This document shows, piece by piece, positions 1 to 5,243 of a DNA stretch of 5,243 bases (the first letter of the stretch is position 1; each line of letters begins with the position of its first letter). The notes under the pieces are model-generated. The model saw only the letters and a program-made list of their open reading frames with translations. It did no database searches and was not told the origin of the DNA. Both the position numbers and the translations under genes were made by a program. The DNA comes from an uncultured Candidatus Nitrosopelagicus sp. GTDB lineage: Archaea; Thermoproteota; Nitrososphaeria; Nitrososphaerales; Nitrosopumilaceae. The DNA is taken from contig CALBOT010000076.1 in NCBI GenBank assembly GCA_937896695.1, positions 1 to 5,243 on the forward strand, given 5' to 3'.

Positions 1-3000
1 TACGAGGACCTAATTTTGAAATTGAAACAAAATATACAAAAATCAATGAAACTAATTTTGCAAGTTGGAATGATTTATTAGGATCATCAGTTGCAACATC
101 CCAACAAATTGTAGACCGTATATTTTCAGGGTCATTACAAGGAGCTGATTTAGGAATTGATTACTCAGGATTTCAAAATTTTGTAAACTTTTCATCTGCA
201 GCTGAAAGGCTCAAGAATTTTAAATATAAAGTTGAATTAATTGAATATTATAATGATCAAATAACAACTTTAAATTCTGTATCAGAATCAAACGAAGTTA
301 ACGCAAATAAATCAGTTTACAGAAAATATAAAGATACTGTGATAGGTAATTTTGACGGGTTTGAAAGATATCTTTATAAAGAACAAAGTGGAAGTTTTTA
401 TACACATGGTGTTACTGGTTCAGCAATATTTAATGAAACATTTACTGTTGAACCATGGCCAAAAATTGAATATAGAATAACAGGCTCAGCCGATGGATTA
501 CATCCAGGAGCTCAATATCAATTACATCATTCAACATCATCAATTGCAGAAAATTATTATAATGGATTGTTAGCTTCTGCATCTTTATGGGACGTACATA
601 ATAATGCAGCATTAGCAAAAGCTATTCCAGAACATATTCGTGAAGATGAGAACAATGATGAGTTTGAAACATTTGTGCATATGATAGGTCAGCATTATGA
701 TATTATATGGACTTATATAAAACATCAAACAGACTTATACAATCGTGATGAACATTTTGCTCATGGTATGTCTAAAAATTTATTATATGATGTAGCAGAA
801 TCATTTGGATGGCATTTAGTTAACGGTAATCAATCTGAACGATTGTTTGAATATTTGTTAGGAACTAATGAGCTTGGTGAATTTGGAAAGATTAACGAAA
901 GAAAAATTGACAAAGACTTAGTATTATATGTACCATTTGATGAAGGACGACCTGATTTTGCAAGAAAGAATTTTGTAGATTATAGTCCAAGGCAAGACCA
1001 ATTATTTGATTTTGATAAGCCATCATTTGTTACTGGTTATCATGGCCATGGAGCAAAATTTGATGGAAACAATTACTTGAGATATAATACACCGTATGAT
1101 TATGGAACTGAGAATTATGCTATTTCATTCTGGATAAAAGATTTTGATGCACATGGAATTAGTACAATATTTAGTGCTACATCAGGTTCCAGTGGTATAA
1201 TAGATACAGGTATTGACATTGGATCTATATTAGGCGAACTTGTCTTCCGACAACATTATACAGGTTCACATGGATTGCATTCTGTAACATTACCAACATC
1301 GATAGTAAATAAATTTTCATCATCTTATTTAGATTCATCATCTCCGCAAGGACAATCAACTGGTGGTGAATCAAATGGATGGCATCATATTGTGTTTAAT
1401 GTTGATAGACAAGAAAGTGCATCAGTATATGTAAATGGAGAGTTTCAAGATGGAGAAGATGTAAGTATATCAGCATCAGCTGATATTGGACCAGAATCTA
1501 CAGGAGACTTTCCAAGACCAGTTATTGGAGCATTAGCACCAACTGGCGATGATGCACCAATTAATAGATTAACTGGTTCATTGGATGAATTTCGAATATA
1601 TAAAAGAAAATTATCTCTAGATGAAATATCAGAATTATATACAGATGGAGGATTATATGTAACTCAATCATCTGCAGTAACATTGGCAACTCCAAAAGAA
1701 GATTTGACAACTCAAGTTTGGAGAAGAATTGTTAACAATTTACCTCATCTTCTAAAAACAAAAGGAACGTCAAGATCTGTAAAAGCGTTATTAGCATGTT
1801 ATGGTATTCCAGAATCATTATTATCTATTAGAGAATATGGAGGACCTAAAACAGTAGAAACAACTCCAGCAGCAATTGAAGATAGATTTTCATATGCATT
1901 ACAATTTGATTCGGGTTCAACAGGTAGATCGCAACTTAAAATTGTAAGAGATCATTATTTTTCTCAACTTGGTGATTGGGGAGTATCACCGTCACAAAAT
2001 ACAACATTAAATGCAGCACCAGATGCTATAACAGCATCTATGTCTGAAAGACCTCCTGATACTATAGAATTTAGAATTAAACCTGCAATTACCGCGTCAA
2101 TGTATATATTGTCACATCGTGCTAAACTAAATACAAATAATATGCATTGGGCGTTAGGAATTCAACATACCGGTTCGTATTCTGGTAGTACTCAATATGG
2201 TAGATTATTTTTTCAATACAGAGATTTAGGAGCCGGCACCCCAGATGCTGTATTCGATGAAAGATTAGGAAATGCAAATACAAGTTATTCAGATTATGTT
2301 CCTTTATATGATGGAGAATTTTGGAATGTAAGATTATTCACAGCATTTCCATTTATAACATCTAGTCATGTCCCAGGCGATAATTTTGTTCCAGATATTA
2401 CATTTCAAACTCAAAAAGCATCAGATTATATATCCGGAAAAATAATACATATGGCATCTGGATCATTGAACCCAGGTTCTGGTTCAAATGTAGCGAATTC
2501 TGATTCTCTAGTTAAATATTGGGCTACTGGTACTCAAAATAAAGAACTAGTATTAGGTGGAGCTACCGGAAGTGGATTGTTTGGTGCAGCTGGAGTTATA
2601 GCAGGTACATTTAGCGGTTCAATACAAGAATATCGTGAATGGTTAGAAATACTCGATCAAGATGCATTTGATAAACATACATTGAATCCAAAATCATATG
2701 TATCAGTTTTATCACCATCTGGTTCATATGATACATTAGTAAGACATTATCCATTAGGAACAAACCAAATTGCATATGACCATAGCAAAACATTGTTTAT
2801 AACATCGTCTCATCCAAATCAAGATATACAAGATTTTTCTGATCCACAAGGAGATGATGCAACAGCTCATGCATCAATGTCAGGTTGGACAACACCAACT
2901 GATACAGTAAATAATGATCATTATGAACGAGTAGATGAAACATATTATATTCACGGACCAAGTATAGGAGGTAAAAATCTTAAATCTGAAAAAATTAGAT

Positions 3001-5096
3001 TGGAAGATAATCGACTTGTACATCCGTTAAGTAGAGAAACTAGAGGAGAAGTTAGTCAATTTGATCGAGTATCAAACGATTCAAATCGTTTAGGTATTTA
3101 TTTTTCTCCTCAAGATATGATCAATAAAGATATATACAATCAGATAGGTTCTGTAGCATTAGATGATTTCTTTGGTTCTGCGGAAGATCAATATAAAGAT
3201 GAATATCCTAGATTCAAAAGATTTGCATATGATTATTGGAAAAAGTATGAAAATGATAATGATATAAATGCATATATAAGAATATTTGCATTATTTGATT
3301 TTTCATTCTTCCAACAAGTTAAACAATTAATACCAGTTAGAACAAATGCAGATACAGGGCTAATAATTGAGCCAAGTGTGTTAGAGAGATCTAAAGTAAT
3401 GGTAGAGGCAGAACCTTCAAGAGAAGAACTGCATTATGAAGATTTTATACCAGATCCTTTCCCTGATCCAATTATGGAACCGTTACATTATACCGCATCT
3501 ATTACAGACCCAGTAGAAAATATAATAGGCGAACCAATGCATTATACTGCATCTATTACAGATCCAGGACCAAGTTTAAATGCTGAACCAATGCATTTTA
3601 CTGCTTCAGTAGAAAATAAAGTAATGGAATTATCCGCTGAAAGTTTATTTTTAACTGGTTCAGTGGATGGAAAAGTTGCAAGATTAACTCCAGAATTTTT
3701 ACCTGTACACAAACTAGCAACATCAAGTATAACAAGAAACGATGTTACAGATCCTGGATTAGATTTATTTGGTATTGCATCTGGATATAAAGGAGCTGAG
3801 TATAATCATGTAAGTGTATTTTATTCATCAATACATGGTTGGACTACTCAATCAAGATCACCATTACAAAATTCACCAACAGCATCCATAATAACTGAAC
3901 AAAGAAAATCGCCTACTCATAAAAAGAAAGTGTTTCATTATGCACCTCAAGATGATGTTGACAGATTTTATCCGTTAAATAAATTTGTTGGTAGTAAAAT
4001 ATTAGACATGTCGCCTGGTGAAAGACTTCATTCAAAAAATTTAGTTCATATTCCGCAAGGTAAACAAACCAATTTTGTAGTTACAGCATCGGCATCAGAC
4101 TTTACATTTGAAACTATTACTCATAATAGGTTTACTGGAGAAGCTTTAGTATTTTCAGCTTCAATAAGCGAATCAGTAGCCAAAAGAGGTAATCAGTTTG
4201 TGAAGATACCAAGATTTACAGGAGAACGGCTTGGTCAATGGGCAATATCATTTGTTATGAAAGCATCTAAAACTTTAACTGGTGGAAATACTGGTAAGCT
4301 TCCTAGCGCAACAACTCAAAGCATATTGATAGGAAGTGACTTAAATAATGATGGAGAAGAACCAACATCTGGTGCAGCTGATTCATCATTAAGACCAGGT
4401 ATTTGGTGGAGTGACAATAAAATACGTCCAAGAGATGATTCAGGAACTTATTGGACATTTACAAATGCAGCCAAAATACCACATCCAACTGAAGTCAATC
4501 ATTTTGTACTGAATTGGAATGGAAATGATCCATTATATCCTGGTACTGGTTCATTTGAAGTATATGTTAATGGCGAGTTGAAAGACACTTTAAGAAGAGG
4601 TATAACAGGCGCGTCAAATTCTGAAAGATCTGGTTCATTCTATTTTGAAGCTTTAGGTGGTGCATATTATTCTGGAACCAATACACATCAATTCTCTGGT
4701 TCATTGTCAAATGTAAGATTCTATGATAAAAATCTTGATGTTCAAGAAGTATCTTATTTGAATAAATATCCACATTTGAAAGCCAATAGAGATATTGATA
4801 CTGTATATGGAAGAGGTCGACATATAATGACTCGAACAAGAAGAAGTAATGGATTTGCGCCATTTACAGATATAGGTGATGTTGCAACAAGTCATTCATT
4901 AGTAGCTGCAGACTATAGAGAAGATGAATTAGATTCATCATTCTATGCAGGTTCAAAATTAACTGGTCCTAATGTGAATTCACCATCAGATAATGACGTT
5001 GACGGCGAAGAAGTAGTAAAAATAACAGAAAGAAACAGATATAATTTAATTTATAAAAAAGATTTACCAGATGGCGCTAATTTAGATGTTAGATAA
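1..5096 (+). CDS. Giant phage virion protein with three LamG/ConA-like domains (tail or baseplate associated), 5' partial
   Basis: The frame with first complete codon at 3-5 has no stop until TAA at 5094-5096, so 1697 residues are visible and the start lies upstream. There is no in-frame ATG between 3 and 338. The GTG at 339 has no Shine-Dalgarno sequence before it and lies inside conserved-looking protein, so it is probably an ordinary Val codon. Seen in the protein (residue 1 = codon 3-5): helical blocks at about 57-87, 219-287 and 569-616; ConA-like beta-sandwiches at about 304-546, 629-896 and 1377-1592; a conserved block at 1029-1132; five 18-residue repeats at 1141-1230. No signal peptide or membrane segment is seen in the visible part, and there is a single Cys. 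From memory, LamG domains combined with these blocks occur in structural proteins of marine T4-like phages. A role in the tail, baseplate or fibre that touches host surface glycans is inference. The exact particle location is unknown. Confidence is high for a phage structural protein and low for the specific part. Confidence 0.85.
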   Translation, partial: RGPNFEIETKYTKINETNFASWNDLLGSSVATSQQIVDRIFSGSLQGADLGIDYSGFQNFVNFSSAAERLKNFKYKVELIEYYNDQITTLNSVSESNEVNANKSVYRKYKDTVIGNFDGFERYLYKEQSGSFYTHGVTGSAIFNETFTVEPWPKIEYRITGSADGLHPGAQYQLHHSTSSIAENYYNGLLASASLWDVHNNAALAKAIPEHIREDENNDEFETFVHMIGQHYDIIWTYIKHQTDLYNRDEHFAHGMSKNLLYDVAESFGWHLVNGNQSERLFEYLLGTNELGEFGKINERKIDKDLVLYVPFDEGRPDFARKNFVDYSPRQDQLFDFDKPSFVTGYHGHGAKFDGNNYLRYNTPYDYGTENYAISFWIKDFDAHGISTIFSATSGSSGIIDTGIDIGSILGELVFRQHYTGSHGLHSVTLPTSIVNKFSSSYLDSSSPQGQSTGGESNGWHHIVFNVDRQESASVYVNGEFQDGEDVSISASADIGPESTGDFPRPVIGALAPTGDDAPINRLTGSLDEFRIYKRKLSLDEISELYTDGGLYVTQSSAVTLATPKEDLTTQVWRRIVNNLPHLLKTKGTSRSVKALLACYGIPESLLSIREYGGPKTVETTPAAIEDRFSYALQFDSGSTGRSQLKIVRDHYFSQLGDWGVSPSQNTTLNAAPDAITASMSERPPDTIEFRIKPAITASMYILSHRAKLNTNNMHWALGIQHTGSYSGSTQYGRLFFQYRDLGAGTPDAVFDERLGNANTSYSDYVPLYDGEFWNVRLFTAFPFITSSHVPGDNFVPDITFQTQKASDYISGKIIHMASGSLNPGSGSNVANSDSLVKYWATGTQNKELVLGGATGSGLFGAAGVIAGTFSGSIQEYREWLEILDQDAFDKHTLNPKSYVSVLSPSGSYDTLVRHYPLGTNQIAYDHSKTLFITSSHPNQDIQDFSDPQGDDATAHASMSGWTTPTDTVNNDHYERVDETYYIHGPSIGGKNLKSEKIRLEDNRLVHPLSRETRGEVSQFDRVSNDSNRLGIYFSPQDMINKDIYNQIGSVALDDFFGSAEDQYKDEYPRFKRFAYDYWKKYENDNDINAYIRIFALFDFSFFQQVKQLIPVRTNADTGLIIEPSVLERSKVMVEAEPSREELHYEDFIPDPFPDPIMEPLHYTASITDPVENIIGEPMHYTASITDPGPSLNAEPMHFTASVENKVMELSAESLFLTGSVDGKVARLTPEFLPVHKLATSSITRNDVTDPGLDLFGIASGYKGAEYNHVSVFYSSIHGWTTQSRSPLQNSPTASIITEQRKSPTHKKKVFHYAPQDDVDRFYPLNKFVGSKILDMSPGERLHSKNLVHIPQGKQTNFVVTASASDFTFETITHNRFTGEALVFSASISESVAKRGNQFVKIPRFTGERLGQWAISFVMKASKTLTGGNTGKLPSATTQSILIGSDLNNDGEEPTSGAADSSLRPGIWWSDNKIRPRDDSGTYWTFTNAAKIPHPTEVNHFVLNWNGNDPLYPGTGSFEVYVNGELKDTLRRGITGASNSERSGSFYFEALGGAYYSGTNTHQFSGSLSNVRFYDKNLDVQEVSYLNKYPHLKANRDIDTVYGRGRHIMTRTRRSNGFAPFTDIGDVATSHSLVAADYREDELDSSFYAGSKLTGPNVNSPSDNDVDGEEVVKITERNRYNLIYKKDLPDGANLDVR
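171..263 (+). other. N-terminal helical block of the large protein
   Basis: Residues about 57-87 read FQNFVNFSSAAERLKNFKYK and continue into a VELIEYYNDQI helix. The heptad-like spacing of Phe, Leu, Tyr and charged residues suggests an amphipathic or coiled-coil helix. I recall very similar FxNFVxFSSAxERLxNFKYK segments near the N-terminal half of large structural proteins of marine phages. This block lies upstream of the GTG at 339, which is the main protein-level reason to reject that codon as the start. Its function is not known; it may be an assembly or oligomerisation helix. Confidence 0.55.
657..863 (+). other. Helical baseplate-protein-like block
   Basis: Residues about 219-287 begin DEFETFVHMIGQHYDIIWTY, continue as a second helix with IKHQTDLYNRDEHF, then GMSKNLLYDVAESFGWHL and end at FEYLLG. 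The pattern is F-x-x-M-[IV]-G-x-x-[FY]-D-x-[IL]-W-x-Y-[IV]-K, a helix pair, then G-[LM]-S-K-[DN]-L-[LI]-Y. It matches what I remember from giant structural proteins of marine T4-like phages. It directly precedes the first ConA-like domain and probably belongs to the structural scaffold into which that domain is inserted. The homology is recalled, not searched. Confidence 0.5.
912..1640 (+). other. LamG / concanavalin A-like domain 1
   Basis: Residues about 304-546 carry the usual LamG-like marks in order: an LVLYVPFDEG opening strand, GAKFDGNNYLRY, AISFWIKD, then GWHHIVFNVD (Trp at 1380-1382), VYVNGE at 1425-1442, and the closing LTGSLDEFRIY strand (TGSLDEFRIY at 1572-1601) followed by the helix LSLDEISELY. 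This is the canonical jelly-roll order of the LamG/Laminin_G_3 superfamily. Such domains bind glycans or surface proteins. In a phage tail protein a host-surface contact or decoration role is plausible but inferred. The domain is long, with an extra Gly/Ser-rich loop at about 1170-1370. Confidence 0.85.
1707..1850 (+). other. Conserved helical block between ConA-like domains 1 and 2
   Basis: Residues about 569-616 contain VWRRIVNNLPHLLKTKGTSR, then SVKALLACYGIPESLLSIRE and YGGPK. The W-x-R-[IL]-x-N-N-[IL]-P-x-L-L-K-T-K-G-T-x-R-[AS]-[IV]-K-A-L-L pattern is one I recall as a hallmark of large marine phage structural proteins. The layout (helix, K-G-T, helix, G-[IL]-P) also resembles the short helical part of P2 gpI-type baseplate wedge proteins, but that comparison is tentative. 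The block holds the only cysteine of the visible protein (TGT at 1797-1799). Confidence 0.5.
1887..2690 (+). other. ConA-like domain 2, divergent subtype
   Basis: Residues about 629-896 open with FSYALQFDSG, continue with TIEFRIKP, MHWALGIQHTGSY and GRLFFQYRD, then the Trp strand GEFWNVRLFT, and close with FSGSIQEYREWLEILDQDAF (SGSIQEYREW at 2613-2642). The strand order and the closing G-S-[IL]-x-[EN]-[FYV]-R signature match the LamG fold. The typical V-Y-V-N-G hairpin is missing and long Gly/Ser/Thr loops are present, for example at 2460-2600. It therefore looks like a separate, phage-specific branch rather than a copy of domain 1 or 3. Ligand unknown. Confidence 0.7.
2691..3086 (+). other. 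Linker with conserved-looking motifs, function unknown
   Basis: Residues about 897-1028 hold LVRHYPLGTNQIAYDHS, then LFITSSHPNQD, an acidic polar stretch, and YYIHGPSIGGKNLKSEKIRL followed by EDNRLVHPLSRETRG. The S-S-H-P-x-Q and K-x-x-[SN]-[ED]-K-I-R segments recur in my memory of related phage proteins just after a ConA-like domain. I can assign no activity. It probably connects domain 2 to the next conserved block. Confidence 0.4.
3087..3398 (+). other. Conserved LGIYFSP...LIPVR block
   Basis: Residues about 1029-1132 begin RLGIYFSPQDMINKDIYNQI, pass through DDFFGSAEDQYKDEYPRFKR and YDYWKKYENDNDINAYIRIF, and end with FFQQVKQLIPVRTNADTGLI followed by IEPSVLERSKV. The pattern is L-G-x-Y-F-S-P, D-[FY]-[FIL]-G-[DNS], a strongly helical Tyr- and Lys-rich middle, then [FL]-x-x-[LV]-K-x-L-[IV]-P-x-R, G-[LT]-[IL]-I-E-P and L-E-R-S-K. 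I recognise it as one of the best conserved parts of these marine phage structural proteins. Function is unknown; the helical character suggests a structural or oligomerisation role. Confidence 0.55.
3423..3692 (+). repeat. Five in-frame 54-bp (18-residue) tandem repeats
   Basis: The units start at 3423, 3477, 3531, 3585 and 3639, each exactly 54 bp long. They translate as EELHYEDFIPDPFPDPIM, EPLHYTASITDPVENIIG, EPMHYTASITDPGPSLNA, EPMHFTASVENKVMELSA and ESLFLTGSVDGKVARLTP. Consensus: E-x-[LM]-[HF]-[YFL]-T-[AG]-S-[IV], then a Pro/Asp or charged turn. Units 2 and 3 are almost the same in DNA over their first 36 bases, so they are the youngest duplicates, while units 1 and 5 have diverged. A weak sixth unit may begin at 3693 (EFLPVHKLATSSI). 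The period and alternating hydrophobics suggest a beta-rich stalk or shaft (inference). Confidence 0.88.
3693..4130 (+). other. Unrecognised stretch between repeats and domain 3
   Basis: Residues about 1231-1376 are part of the same protein but match no family I know. Visible pieces are DPGLDLFGIASGYKGAEYNH, VFYSSIHGWTT, a basic patch RKSPTHKKKVFHY, DDVDRFYPLNKFVGSKILDM and LVHIPQGKQTNFVVTASASD. The mix of short beta-like strands and polar turns fits an extended or small beta domain. It may form the transition from the repeat stalk to the C-terminal ConA-like domain. Confidence 0.35.
4131..4778 (+). other. LamG / concanavalin A-like domain 3
   Basis: Residues about 1377-1592 show FTGEALVFSASIS, then FVKIPRFTGERLGQWAISFV, the strand VNHFVLNWNGND, the hairpin FEVYVNGELKD (VYVNGE at 4560-4577) and the closing FSGSLSNVRFYDKNLDVQEV (SGSLSNVRFY at 4695-4724), followed by SYLNKYPHL. 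It shares the exact VYVNGE hairpin and the closing strand with domain 1. A D-L-N-N-D-G loop at 4338-4355 could bind calcium, which many ConA-like domains do. A glycan- or surface-binding role is inferred from the fold. Confidence 0.75.
4779..5093 (+). other. C-terminal tail with D-x-D-x-D-G loop
   Basis: Residues about 1593-1697 begin with an Arg-rich segment (YGRGRHIMTRTRRSNGFAPF), continue with an acidic, polar stretch, and include DNDVDGEE at 4989-5012. This is a clean D-x-D-x-D-G calcium-loop motif. The chain ends KKDLPDGANLDVR. No enzyme motif is seen. The tail may be an assembly or attachment segment; this is inference only. Confidence 0.4.
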
Positions 5097-5123
5097 ATGG
5101 TATACTTTTTAATGATAAACATA

Positions 5124-5139
5124 TTTATTTAAAAATAAA
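5124..5139. repeat. A/T-only inverted repeat in the intergenic gap
   Basis: TTTATTT at 5124-5130 and AAATAAA at 5133-5139 are perfect reverse complements separated by AA. With no G-C pair, a 2-base loop and no following T-run, this is a poor rho-independent terminator. It may only reflect A/T richness. It could also keep the ribosome-binding region accessible between two co-transcribed genes. Confidence 0.3.
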
Positions 5140-5140
5140 A

Positions 5141-5144
5141 GGGA
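5141..5144 (+). promoter_or_regulatory. Ribosome-binding site of the downstream gene
   Basis: GGGA, preceded by AAAA and followed by AAAACT, lies six bases before the ATG at 5151. It is the only purine cluster with G in this A/T-rich gap and sits at normal Shine-Dalgarno distance, supporting 5151 as the start. The match to AGGAGG is partial. Confidence 0.65.
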
Positions 5145-5150
5145 AAAACT

Positions 5151-5243
5151 ATGGGATATTTAGATAACAGTTCAATCACGGTAGATGCAATTCTTACTAA
5201 AAAAGGAAGACAGTTACTTGCAAGAGGTCGTGATGAATTTAAA
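5151..5243 (+). CDS. Phage virion-type protein, N-terminal fragment (3' partial)
   Basis: An ATG at 5151 with GGGA six bases upstream opens a frame that stays open to the window end, giving 31 residues: MGYLDNSSITVDAILTKKGR, then QLLARGRDEFK. I recall an N-terminus of the M-G-Y-L-D-[NS]-S-x-I-T-V-D-A-[IV]-L-T-K-K-G-R type from small, conserved but functionally unassigned proteins beside large structural genes in marine T4-like phages. It starts 54 bp after the stop of the giant protein on the same strand and is probably in the same late transcript. Its particle role is not known, and most of the gene lies outside the window. The reading frame and start are well supported; the family call rests on memory. 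Confidence 0.8.
   Translation, partial: MGYLDNSSITVDAILTKKGRQLLARGRDEFK

Noticed and set aside
2611..2793. Minus-strand open frame of 60 codons
   Set aside because: It lies wholly within the well-supported + strand coding sequence, has a low-complexity Met/Leu/His-rich translation with no recognisable motif, and reads as the antisense shadow of A/T-rich codons.
2880..3851. Repeated GWTT motif (SGWTTPTD near 2880 and HGWTTQSR near 3834) as evidence of a duplicated module
   Set aside because: The flanking sequence does not align beyond the four residues, so coincidence is the simpler explanation.
4567..4895. Two overlapping minus-strand open frames (4567-4863 and 4707-4895)
   Set aside because: Both overlap domain 3 and the C-terminal tail on the other strand and overlap each other. 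Their translations are Tyr/His/Ile/Leu-rich without domain features.
5130..5137. TAAAAATA, one mismatch from the T4-type late promoter TATAAATA, before the second gene
   Set aside because: Transcription from it would begin at or beyond the GGGA ribosome-binding sequence, leaving no useful leader. One-mismatch matches are expected by chance in such A/T-rich DNA. The minus-strand AATAAATA in the same gap is rejected for the same reason.
5097..5150. Rho-independent terminator between the two genes
   Set aside because: The only inverted repeat has no G-C pairs and no following T-run, so a stable termination hairpin is not supported.
1..5243. tRNA genes, CRISPR arrays, insertion sequences, or defence and retron-like elements
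   Set aside because: Essentially all the sequence is accounted for by continuous coding on the + strand. I saw no cloverleaf, spaced direct repeats outside the 54-bp in-frame units, transposase or terminal inverted repeats.

Overview
The window is about one third G+C by eye and A/T-rich at third codon positions. It is almost completely filled by one very long reading frame on the + strand, followed by the start of a second gene on the same strand. The packing, the base composition and above all the protein content point to the structural (tail/baseplate) gene region of a large tailed phage, most likely a T4-like marine myovirus or a metagenomic relative. This is recognition from remembered family motifs. 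No search was run, and the host cannot be read from the window.

Positions 1-5096 are one uninterrupted frame, read in the phase whose first complete codon is 3-5. It gives 1697 visible residues, and the true start lies upstream of the window. In order, the protein holds: an N-terminal helical block (171-263); a second helical, baseplate-protein-like block (657-863); a LamG/concanavalin-A-like domain (912-1640); a short helical block (1707-1850); a second, divergent ConA-like domain (1887-2690); a linker; another conserved mixed block (3087-3398); five tandem 18-residue repeats (3423-3692); an unrecognised stretch (3693-4130); a third ConA-like domain (4131-4778); and an acidic C-terminal tail with a D-x-D-x-D-G loop (4779-5093). 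I read it as a giant virion protein in which sugar-binding-type beta-sandwiches are threaded between structural segments.

Positions 5097-5150 form a 54-bp A/T-rich gap with a small A/T-only palindrome and a GGGA ribosome-binding sequence. A second virion-protein-like gene starts at 5151 and runs off the window end. The two genes are probably co-transcribed late genes.

There is no RNA gene, CRISPR array, mobile element or credible minus-strand gene. I saw no new defence or regulatory system. The most interesting content is the modular build of the large protein, its in-frame repeat tract, and the fact that its apparent GTG start at 339 is not real.
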